From Silanimonas sp. (GTDB lineage: Bacteria > Pseudomonadota > Gammaproteobacteria > Xanthomonadales > Xanthomonadaceae): DNA of 64,000 nucleotides. Shown here piece by piece: positions 9,149 to 17,424 of the stretch; the stretch's first letter is position 1; every line of letters starts with the position of its first letter. The position numbers and the translations under genes were made by a program. The notes under the pieces were generated by a model. The model had not been told where the DNA came from. It did no database searches and worked only from the letters and a program-made list of their open reading frames with translations. The DNA lies in contig NZ_JAPZQK010000024.1 of the NCBI RefSeq assembly GCF_027530345.1, forward strand, positions 1-64,000, given 5' to 3'.

Positions 9149-9664
9149 TCAGCGGCGGCGGGCACCCAGCAGGCCGCCGACGAACACAACGGCATCGTCC
9201 GAACCAGACTTGCCGTCGCTGGTCTGGTCGGGGCCACGGACGATGCTGTCCGACAAACCGCCTGCACCGTCGACAACGCCGTTGCGCGTGTCGCGTAGGC
9301 GGTCGCCCACCGCCTCGAGGCGGCGGGCGCGCGCCGCATGGGCGAGGAACTGCGCGCGGCCGACGTAGGCGCGCAGCGCCGTCGGATCGTCGAGCGCGCC
9401 CTGTATCGCGTGGAACGCCGAAAGATCGGCGTTGCCGAGCAGGTGGTCGATGCCCTTCAGCCCATGCGCCTGCGCTTCGTCGGCGATGGCCTGCGCGATG
9501 GCGCGCAGTTCCTCCAAGGATTCGAAACGCTCGGGCGGCAGGCGGCGCAGGCGGTCCGCGGCGGCATCGAACAGCGTGTCGTTGAGTCGACGACGGGTGT
9601 CGGCATCGCCGCCCCCCGTGGCTTGCGTCGTGGCGGCGAAGAGGTCGGCGGCATCGAAGCGCAT
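9149..9664 (-). CDS. Conserved-looking protein of unknown function
   Basis: 171 residues from ATG at 9664, where the sequence becomes protein-like ([19 protein letters not shown]). It is not recognised. It is largely helical and charged, with repeated Arg/Ala/Asp/Glu patterns through about residue 140, then a Gly/Asp/Ser-rich segment. It ends in a short hydrophobic stretch followed by three arginines ([13 protein letters not shown]). That tail resembles a truncated membrane-anchor signal but is too short to span a membrane. It sits between the DUF455 gene and the sulfate operon on the same strand, with 171 bases upstream and 91 bases downstream, so it may be transcribed alone. Confidence 0.7.
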   Translation of the reverse strand: MRFDAADLFAATTQATGGGDADTRRRLNDTLFDAAADRLRRLPPERFESLEELRAIAQAIADEAQAHGLKGIDHLLGNADLSAFHAIQGALDDPTALRAYVGRAQFLAHAARARRLEAVGDRLRDTRNGVVDGAGGLSDSIVRGPDQTSDGKSGSDDAVVFVGGLLGARRR

Positions 9665-9835
9665 CGGAACGCTCGCTCTGGCTGGGGGGTGACCGCAGGC
9701 TAGCGCGCGTGCACGCCGGCGCCCATCGTCCTCGCGCCGGATTTGACTATTGCTGTGTGCGTTCCTGAACCTTGTTGTGATTGCTGCAAGTACGACGGCG
9801 ACGACCGCCACACGTGGGTCTTCGACGTCGCGCAT

Positions 9836-10684
9836 TCAAGGCCAGCAGCCCGGCGCCAGTTCACCGCGTTCGATCGCCGCGATTTCCTCGTCGTCGAAGC
9901 CCGCGCGTCGGCGCGCCTCCCAATTGAAGGGGCCCTGCACAGCGCGACTGGCATGCGCGCGCACCAGACCCGCGAAGGTCGGCCACGGCTTAAGGCCGTC
10001 GCGCTCGCACAACCAGCGGAACCAGCGCGAGCCCGCCGCCACGTGGGCCACCTCCTCGCGCAGGATCACTTCGAGCACCGCGATGCTTTCGGCATCGCCG
10101 ACATCGCGGAGACGCTCGATCAGGCCGGGGGTCACGTCGAGGCCGCGCGCCTCCAGCACGCGCGGCACCAAAGCCATGCGCGCCAGCGCGCTGTCCGCGG
10201 TCTTCTCCGCCATTTCCCACAGGCCGTTGTGCGCGTCGAAATCGCCATAGGCGTGGCCGAGCTCGGCGAGCCGTGCGGCCAGCAGCTGGAAATGCCGCGC
10301 TTCGTCGTCGGCGGTGCGGACGAAATCGGCGGCGAATTCAGCCCCGATGTCGGCCGGAAACTCGCGGAAGCGGTAGACCGCGTCCCAAGCGAGGTCGACG
10401 GCGTTGAGTTCGATGTGCGCGATGGCATGGAGGAACGCGGCACGGCCGGCGATGCTGCCGAGCCCGCGCTTCGGCAGGTGCTTCGGGTGCACCAGCCGGG
10501 GCCGCTCGGGCCGGCCGGGGAAGTGGATCGCTTCCGGTGGCGGGGCGTCCGGTTCCGGCGGCAGCGCACCGGCGAAAAACGCCGCCGCGTAAGCCCGGGT
10601 TTTCGCGCACTTCGCCTGCGGATCGGCGGTGGCGAGGCAGTCGGCCGCCGCGGCGTACAGACCGGTGGCGATGCCCTGCCCCAT
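9836..10684 (-). CDS. DUF455-family ferritin-like protein
   Basis: 282 residues belonging to the DUF455 family, a four-helix-bundle ferritin-like group. Diiron-type residues are visible: E92 in AHIELNAVDLAWD, E128 and H131 in DDEARH, and a later EEVAHVAAG. The paired ExxH signature suggests a di-metal site, but the biochemical role is not established. The gene starts 14 bases after purF on the same strand, so it probably shares that transcript. The N-terminal 50 residues are Ala-rich without a signal peptide, so the protein should be cytoplasmic. Confidence 0.85.
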   Translation of the reverse strand: MGQGIATGLYAAAADCLATADPQAKCAKTRAYAAAFFAGALPPEPDAPPPEAIHFPGRPERPRLVHPKHLPKRGLGSIAGRAAFLHAIAHIELNAVDLAWDAVYRFREFPADIGAEFAADFVRTADDEARHFQLLAARLAELGHAYGDFDAHNGLWEMAEKTADSALARMALVPRVLEARGLDVTPGLIERLRDVGDAESIAVLEVILREEVAHVAAGSRWFRWLCERDGLKPWPTFAGLVRAHASRAVQGPFNWEARRRAGFDDEEIAAIERGELAPGCWP

Positions 10685-10698
10685 CGCCGCCCGCCCGG

Positions 10699-12162
<1,464 letters not shown>

Positions 12163-12954
12163 TCAGTTGGACTCCGGGTTCGGATTCGGGACACGGGCGG
12201 CATCGCCCGATGGCGCATCAAGAGCCGGCGCGCCGATGCGCGCGGGGTCGTCGCTGGGCGTCGCACCGAGCCCCGCCTGCGCGGCCCACTGGCGAAGCAT
12301 GGGATTGCCTTCCTGCGGCATCACGCCGAGCCACTGCGCGGCGTGCGCGACGTCGAGACCGGCGATCGGCGGCAACGCGCTCGCCGAAGCGCCGCCCGAG
12401 GCGTCGGCAGCGTCCGACATGGCGGCATGGCCGTCGTTGGCCATCGACGGCAACGCATTGAGGGCCGGGGCGGCAAAGGCCACGAGCTCGGAACCGTCGG
12501 GCAACTGCGCGACGATCCAGCCGGCGGGCACGGTGAACACCGGCATCAGCGCGGATTCGCGCCAGAGGGTGGCCCGCGACCACGGGGTGAACGACACCAG
12601 CAGCACCACGGCAAGCACGATGGCGTAGCCGCGCGCCGCGCCGAAGCCGAAGCCGAGCAGCCGGTCGGTGCCTGAGAGCCCGGCCCCATGCAGCAAGGTG
12701 CGCAACAGCCACACGGCGATGTTCCCGACCACCACGACAAGGGCGAAGGTCGCGCCGTAGCCGGCCAGAGCGCGCAGCAGTGGCGTTTCGATGCCGGTGA
12801 ATTCAGCCGCGGCGACATCGCCGAACGCGACGGTGAGCCAGAGGGCCGCCACCCAGACCAGCAGCGACAGCACCTCCGTCAACATGCCTCGGATCGCGCC
12901 GAGAACTGCCGAAAGCCCGATGACGACGAGGATGGCGGTGTCGAGGCCGGTCAC
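12163..12954 (-). CDS. cvpA: CvpA-family inner-membrane protein
   Basis: 263 residues with four hydrophobic segments in the first 160 residues (GLDTAILVVIGLSAVLGAIRG opens the first). This is the CvpA family, linked to colicin V production and envelope stress in E. coli. It is longer than E. coli CvpA (about 162 residues) because of a roughly 100-residue C-terminal tail rich in Ala, Ser, Asp and Pro. The start is GTG at 12954, which overlaps the stop of the SPOR gene (GTGA). A position between folC-SPOR and purF is standard for gammaproteobacteria. Confidence 0.92.
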   Translation of the reverse strand: MTGLDTAILVVIGLSAVLGAIRGMLTEVLSLLVWVAALWLTVAFGDVAAAEFTGIETPLLRALAGYGATFALVVVVGNIAVWLLRTLLHGAGLSGTDRLLGFGFGAARGYAIVLAVVLLVSFTPWSRATLWRESALMPVFTVPAGWIVAQLPDGSELVAFAAPALNALPSMANDGHAAMSDAADASGGASASALPPIAGLDVAHAAQWLGVMPQEGNPMLRQWAAQAGLGATPSDDPARIGAPALDAPSGDAARVPNPNPESN

Positions 12955-14009
12955 GGGTGCGGAACGACGATCCCGGACACGCCGAGCTTGCCGGCGGCGT
13001 CCGACTTGATGCGTTCCGCTTCGGCACGGTCGGCCGCGGGACCGAGGCGCACGCGCCAAAGGGCGCCATTGGCGGTGGGCACGCGCTGTTCGAATGCGGC
13101 GAAGCCGGCGGCACGGGCGCGGGCGACGAGCGCCTGCGCATCGCCCTGGCTGGCGAAAGCGCCCAACTGCACGGCGAAGCCGCTGGCGCTGACGGTGGCC
13201 CGTGGGGCCTCCGTGGCGGGGCGCGGCGCGGTGGCGGCTGCCTGGGGTGCTGGGGCTGGCGCGGCGTCGCCGGTCGCCACAGCGGCGGAACCGGAAATGG
13301 CGGCCGTGCGCACGCGGGCGGCTTCGGCGGCGGCGCGGTTGGCGAACGGGCCCACCTTCACGCGGGTGGCCGGCTGGCCGTTCACCTGCGTGGCTTCGGT
13401 GTAGGCCGGCAACCCGGAGGATTTCAGCCGCGCAACCAGAGCGTCAGCATTGGCTCGGGTGCCAAAGCTTCCGGCAGTGACGCTGTAGTCGCCGGCGGCG
13501 ACCGCAGCCGGCGCCACGGGGGCAGGCGGCGGGGTCACCGGGGCGGGCGCCGGCGGCGTTGCAACCGGTGCCGGTGCGGGCGTGGCGACAGCAGGCGCGG
13601 GCGTCACGGCGGCAGGCGTCGCTTCACCCGCGGTCGGCGCAGAAGCCGTCGGGGCCGGCGTCGGCACGCCGGTGGCGGCGTCGACCGGCACCGCGGTGGC
13701 GGCCTCGAGGGCATCGACACGAGGCGCGACGTTGGCCGTCGCGTCAACGGTGGCGAGGGCATTCGGGTCGGCCGGATCGGGAGCGGTCACGCCTTCGGCC
13801 ACCGGGGTCGGCGTCGCGACCGGCGGGCCCAGCGGGATCTCGCGGGTGACGAATTCGCCGTCCGGCGCGTCCGGCACGGTGATCGGCACTTCGGCCGCAT
13901 CGGCGGCGCCTTTCGACTCGGGGCCGATGACGATCATCGGGATGAAGATCACCGCCAGTGCACCGAGCACCAGCGCACCGATGAGGCGCTGCTTGACCTT
14001 GACGTCCAT
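12951..14009 (-). CDS. Membrane-anchored protein with two SPOR domains (DedD-like)
   Basis: 352 residues. A short cytoplasmic start (MDVKVKQRLIGALVLGALAVIFIPMIV) forms one membrane anchor at about 9-28. A long Pro/Ala/Val/Thr-rich periplasmic linker of low complexity follows (about 90-190). Two SPOR domains come next, about 195-255 (DYSVTAGSFGTRANADALVARL) and 270-345 (GFAVQLGAFASQGDAQALVARA). SPOR domains bind glycan strands stripped of peptides at the division septum, so a septal role is likely. E. coli DedD has the same position in folC-dedD-cvpA-purF but one SPOR domain; the duplication is the difference here. Confidence 0.9.
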   Translation of the reverse strand: MDVKVKQRLIGALVLGALAVIFIPMIVIGPESKGAADAAEVPITVPDAPDGEFVTREIPLGPPVATPTPVAEGVTAPDPADPNALATVDATANVAPRVDALEAATAVPVDAATGVPTPAPTASAPTAGEATPAAVTPAPAVATPAPAPVATPPAPAPVTPPPAPVAPAAVAAGDYSVTAGSFGTRANADALVARLKSSGLPAYTEATQVNGQPATRVKVGPFANRAAAEAARVRTAAISGSAAVATGDAAPAPAPQAAATAPRPATEAPRATVSASGFAVQLGAFASQGDAQALVARARAAGFAAFEQRVPTANGALWRVRLGPAADRAEAERIKSDAAGKLGVSGIVVPHP

Positions 14010-14036
14010 CGAGGTTCCGAACGGAGGGGACGCGGA

Positions 14037-14042
14037 ATTATA
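14037..14042 (-). promoter_or_regulatory. Candidate -10 element upstream of the SPOR-cvpA-purF genes
   Basis: A perfect TATAAT on the minus strand, 27 bases before the ATG at 14009, in the 77-base gap after folC. No good -35 is visible at the usual distance. It would let SPOR, cvpA and purF be transcribed separately from folC. Confidence 0.45.
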
Positions 14043-14086
14043 GGCGGTCACCCCGCCGCTGCCCCAGCTAGACCGCGGGCGGGGGT

Positions 14087-15337
14087 TCAGGCAGGGGCGC
14101 CCGCAAGTGCGGCCACGGTGTGGAAACTGCCGAAGACGAGGACCCGCCCGCCCTCGCCTGCCGCGTCGCGCGCCGCCCAGAGCGCGTGATCGAGAGCCCC
14201 ATGGGCGTGGACCGCCGTCGCTCCGCCCGCCCGCACACGGGCTTCGAGCGCCTCGACCGGAAGCCCCCGGGAGCCGGCGTCGGTGATCGGGCCAAGGTGC
14301 CAGGCGGCGATGTGCGGCACCAATGAAGCCACGACGCCTTCGATGTCCTTGTCGCCAAGCGCCGAGAACACCGCCACCGTCGGCTTTGGATTCGCGGCCA
14401 GCCATGCCGCCAGCTGGCGCGCACCCTGCGGATTGTGGGCGACATCCGCGACCACCTCGGGCGACTCACCGATGCGCTGCAGGCGGCCGGGCACGCGGGC
14501 TTCGGCCACCCCGCGAGCAAAGGCCTCGTCGGCGATGGCGAGCGGCGAGGCCCGCAACGCCGCGACCGCGGCGGCGGCGTTGTCGACCTGTACCGGCGCG
14601 GCCAGCGCCGGGTAAGGCAGGGCGAGCTGGAAGCCCGGCTCGCGCCAGACCCAGTGGTCCTCGAAGCGGTCGACGAGGTAATCGCTGTGCCCGCGGATGG
14701 CGATGGTGCCCAGCGCGTAGGCGCGGCGCAGCACGCTGCTGGGCGGGTCCTTCTCGCCGAACACCGCGATCTTCCCGCCGCGCAGGATCCCGGCCTTCTC
14801 CGCACCGATGCTCTCGCGGTCGGGGCCGAGATAGTCCATGTGGTCGAGGTCGACGGTGGTGATCACCGCCACGTCGGCGTCGACGAGGTTCGTCGCGTCC
14901 AGCCGGCCGCCGAGGCCGACTTCGAGGATGGCGAGATCGAGCCCGGCGCGCTCGAACAGGTCGAAGGCCGCCAGCGTGGCGTACTCGAAATAGGTGATCG
15001 GCGTGTCGCCCCGGGCAGCGTCGATGCGCTCGAAAGCCGCGACGATGGCTTCATCGGAAGCCTCGACGCCGTCGATGCGGATGCGCTCGTTGAAGCGCCA
15101 CAGGTGCGGCGAGGTGTAGGTACCCACGCGCAGGCCGGCCGCGCGGGCGATGGCTTCGAGGAAGGCGACCGTGCTGCCCTTGCCGTTGGTGCCGCCGACG
15201 GTGATCACGACGGGCGCGGGCTTTGGCGCGAGGCGCATGGCCCCGGCCACGGCGCGCACGCGCTCAAGGCCCATGGCGATGGCCTGCGGGTGCTGCTGCT
15301 GGATGCGGAGAAGCCAGTCGGAGAGCGGAAGCGGCAT
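14087..15337 (-). CDS. folC: Bifunctional dihydrofolate/folylpolyglutamate synthase
   Basis: A 416-residue Mur-ligase-like enzyme that adds glutamate to dihydropteroate and to tetrahydrofolates using ATP. The P-loop GGTNGKGST is at 48-56, and the folate-region motif VADVAHNPQGARQL lies near residue 300. The start (MPLPLSDWLLRIQQQHP) follows the typical FolC N-terminus; an upstream open extension is rejected because it crosses the divergent promoter region. It heads the minus-strand cluster leading to purF. Confidence 0.95.
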   Translation of the reverse strand: MPLPLSDWLLRIQQQHPQAIAMGLERVRAVAGAMRLAPKPAPVVITVGGTNGKGSTVAFLEAIARAAGLRVGTYTSPHLWRFNERIRIDGVEASDEAIVAAFERIDAARGDTPITYFEYATLAAFDLFERAGLDLAILEVGLGGRLDATNLVDADVAVITTVDLDHMDYLGPDRESIGAEKAGILRGGKIAVFGEKDPPSSVLRRAYALGTIAIRGHSDYLVDRFEDHWVWREPGFQLALPYPALAAPVQVDNAAAAVAALRASPLAIADEAFARGVAEARVPGRLQRIGESPEVVADVAHNPQGARQLAAWLAANPKPTVAVFSALGDKDIEGVVASLVPHIAAWHLGPITDAGSRGLPVEALEARVRAGGATAVHAHGALDHALWAARDAAGEGGRVLVFGSFHTVAALAGAPA

Positions 15338-15364
15338 GGGTTCACGGCGGCGAAGCGGGCCGCC

Positions 15365-15370
15365 ATTATC
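15365..15370 (-). promoter_or_regulatory. Candidate -10 element for folC
   Basis: GATAAT on the minus strand matches the consensus at five of six positions, 27 bases before the folC ATG. It sits in the 64-base gap shared with the divergent aldo/keto reductase gene. No clear -35 is seen. Confidence 0.35.
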
Positions 15371-15401
15371 GCCGCTGCCCCTCCTACTTCGCCGGAACCG
15401 C

Positions 15402-16262
15402 ATGGCTTCGACCGCTCCGCCCCTGATCCTCGGCTCGATGCGCTTCGGCGACTGGGGCGCACGCCTCGCACCTGCCGAGGTGGCGCGCCTGCTGGCCGCC
15501 GCCCTCGACCTCGGCATCGACACGCTGGACCTCGCCGACATCTACGGCGGCCACACGACGAACGCGCTGGTCGGCGCAGCGCTTCGGCACGACCCCGCGC
15601 TTCGCCCGCGCCTGCACCTGCTTGCGAAGGTCGGCATCGTCATGCCGGAAAGCCCGGGGAATTCCCGGCGCGTACAGCACTACGACCTCTCGCCGGCGCA
15701 TCTGGATACCGCACTGGCGGGCACGCTGCGCGACCTCGGCGTGGGCCGCGTCGACACCCTCATGCTGCATCGCTTCGATCCGCGCCTGGACGCCGACGCC
15801 GTGACCGGCTGGGTCGCCGGGCAACGCGAGCGCGGCACCATCGGAGCCTTCGGCCTTTCGAACTTCCCTGCAGCGGCGATATCGCTGTTCACCCAAAAAC
15901 TGGCGCTGTCGGCCCACCAGATCGAACTCAGCGCCGCCGCGTCGCAGGCGCTGGACGACGGCACGCACGCCGCGAGCCGGGCCGCGGGATCGGAAGTTCA
16001 GGCCTGGTCGCCCCTCGGCGGTGGTGCGCTGCTGGCCGACGACGACCGCGGCCGAGCCTTGGACGCGATCGCCTTCGATTTCGGGCTCGACCGCGCCAGC
16101 CTTGTGCTGCGCTGGGTGGCCAGCCTGCCGGCCACCCGCGTCGTGCTGGGAACAACGCGCGAGGAGCGTCTGGCCGATGCCGCGCGCGCAGTGGAGCAGC
16201 CGCTGCCGGCGGACGCGTGGTATGCCGTTTGGCAGGCCGCGCGCGGCAAGCCGGTGCCTTGA
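15402..16262 (+). CDS. Aldo/keto reductase
   Basis: 286 residues of the AKR TIM-barrel family, NADPH-dependent reductases of carbonyl compounds. Visible family elements are LDTLDLADIYGG with the catalytic Asp/Tyr region near residue 42-50, a lysine in LLAKVG near 76, the histidine in TLMLHRFDP near 122, and a C-terminal NADPH-binding block LGTTREERL near 250. It resembles the YdhF/oxidoreductase branch that has FGLSNF near 155. The substrate is unknown. The start follows the divergent gap with folC. The next gene converges, with 26 bases between. Confidence 0.88.
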   Translation: MASTAPPLILGSMRFGDWGARLAPAEVARLLAAALDLGIDTLDLADIYGGHTTNALVGAALRHDPALRPRLHLLAKVGIVMPESPGNSRRVQHYDLSPAHLDTALAGTLRDLGVGRVDTLMLHRFDPRLDADAVTGWVAGQRERGTIGAFGLSNFPAAAISLFTQKLALSAHQIELSAAASQALDDGTHAASRAAGSEVQAWSPLGGGALLADDDRGRALDAIAFDFGLDRASLVLRWVASLPATRVVLGTTREERLADAARAVEQPLPADAWYAVWQAARGKPVP

Positions 16263-16288
16263 TCGGGAGCGGCCATAGGCCCACGAAT

Positions 16289-17278
16289 TCAAGGCGCGAT
16301 GGGCCGCCCTTCGGTCGCGCTGCGCAACAGGGCCTGCGCTAGGCGCGTGGTGTCGCGGGTTTCGGCCCAGGTAGGCCAGTGCGGCCTTGGCTCCTCACCG
16401 CGCGCCAAGGCCGCAAAGGCCTCGGCCTCCAGAAGAAACCCGTTGCCTTGGGGCACCGGCTCACGCCGGCTGTCGTAGCCCTCGGCCACCTCGACCCAAT
16501 CTTGGCCGGGCCCGACGTGGTTGAAAAACCCACTGGCCAGCGTGCTCTCAGTGCCGACGATGCGCAGGTGCCTGTGCGGCACCGCATCGAACCAGCACTG
16601 CAACGTGGCCATCAGGCCGTCGTCCCAGACCAGCACTGCGGCCAAGGCACGATCGACCCCCGTGCCCCCCCACGCGGCGCTGGCCTGTACGGTGGCAGGA
16701 AGACCGCCGGCTAGAGCCCGTATCAGGCTCAGCGGGTAGACGCCTACATCCCACAAGGAGCCACCGCCAAGCGCCGGGTCCAGTCGAATGTCGGCGTCGC
16801 GCCGCAGCGTGAAGCCGAACATCCCCGAGAGCTGCCGCAAGCGCCCGATCTGGCCGCCGCGCACGCGCGTCAGCAGGTCAAGGGTCTGTGGCTGGAACCG
16901 GTAAGGAAATGCCTCCATCACCACGCGGCCTGCCGCATCGGCAGCCGCCCGCAAGCGATCCACGTCATCCACGCTGAGCGCCATGGGCTTTTCGCACAGC
17001 ACGTGCTTGCCCGCGGCCAGCGCGCGCAGGGCCCAAAGCACGTGCTGGTCGTTGCTCAGGGCGATGTAGACGGCATCGATCTCGGCATCGCCCAACAACG
17101 CGTCGTAATCGGGCCGAACACGCGGCACGCCATTCGCCTGCGCGAAGGCCGCAGCGCGATCGGCGCTGCGGCTGGCCACCGCGGTGACGTGCAACGCGGT
17201 AGATGGCGCCACACCTTGGCAGAACGAGGCCGCGATGCGTGCAGCGCCCAGGACGCCGATGCGAAGGACGGGATTCAT
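16289..17278 (-). CDS. Gfo/Idh/MocA-family oxidoreductase
   Basis: A 329-residue NAD(P)-dependent dehydrogenase. The N-terminal Rossmann fold starts with RIGVLGAARIAASF (residues 6-19), and the family signature KHVLCEKPMALSVDDV lies near residue 96. The C-terminal alpha/beta domain is of normal length. Relatives oxidise or reduce sugars, inositols or dihydrodiols; the substrate cannot be read from sequence. The ATG at 17278 is chosen because homology begins there. It lies downstream of the large esterase gene on the same strand, 146 bases away, so co-transcription is doubtful. Confidence 0.9.
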   Translation of the reverse strand: MNPVLRIGVLGAARIAASFCQGVAPSTALHVTAVASRSADRAAAFAQANGVPRVRPDYDALLGDAEIDAVYIALSNDQHVLWALRALAAGKHVLCEKPMALSVDDVDRLRAAADAAGRVVMEAFPYRFQPQTLDLLTRVRGGQIGRLRQLSGMFGFTLRRDADIRLDPALGGGSLWDVGVYPLSLIRALAGGLPATVQASAAWGGTGVDRALAAVLVWDDGLMATLQCWFDAVPHRHLRIVGTESTLASGFFNHVGPGQDWVEVAEGYDSRREPVPQGNGFLLEAEAFAALARGEEPRPHWPTWAETRDTTRLAQALLRSATEGRPIAP

Positions 17279-17335
17279 GACGGGCTCATGGCGCGGAGGA
17301 CGTTCAAACAGCCTGCATGGTGAGGCTGTCGGCCA

Positions 17336-17362
17336 GGGGGCGGTCAAGCATATGCCGCCCCC
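17336..17362 (-). terminator. Hairpin between esterase and oxidoreductase genes, weak terminator candidate
   Basis: An 8-base perfect stem (GGGGGCGG at 17336-17343 with CCGCCCCC at 17355-17362) around an 11-base loop. It lies about 60 bases past the esterase stop. There is no T-run after it on the minus strand, so intrinsic termination is not assured. Confidence 0.3.
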
Positions 17363-17424
17363 CGGGCGAGGTCGATACCAGGCGGATCTTCGGGCGCGAG
17401 CGCGGGTGCGGCCCCAAGCGGCCG

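Noticed and set aside
6529-9585. A 1018-codon open frame on the plus strand
   Set aside because: It runs antisense through cysW, cysT, sbp and the unknown gene. Its product is Arg/Gly/Gln-rich with no domain; long shadow frames are expected at this GC content.
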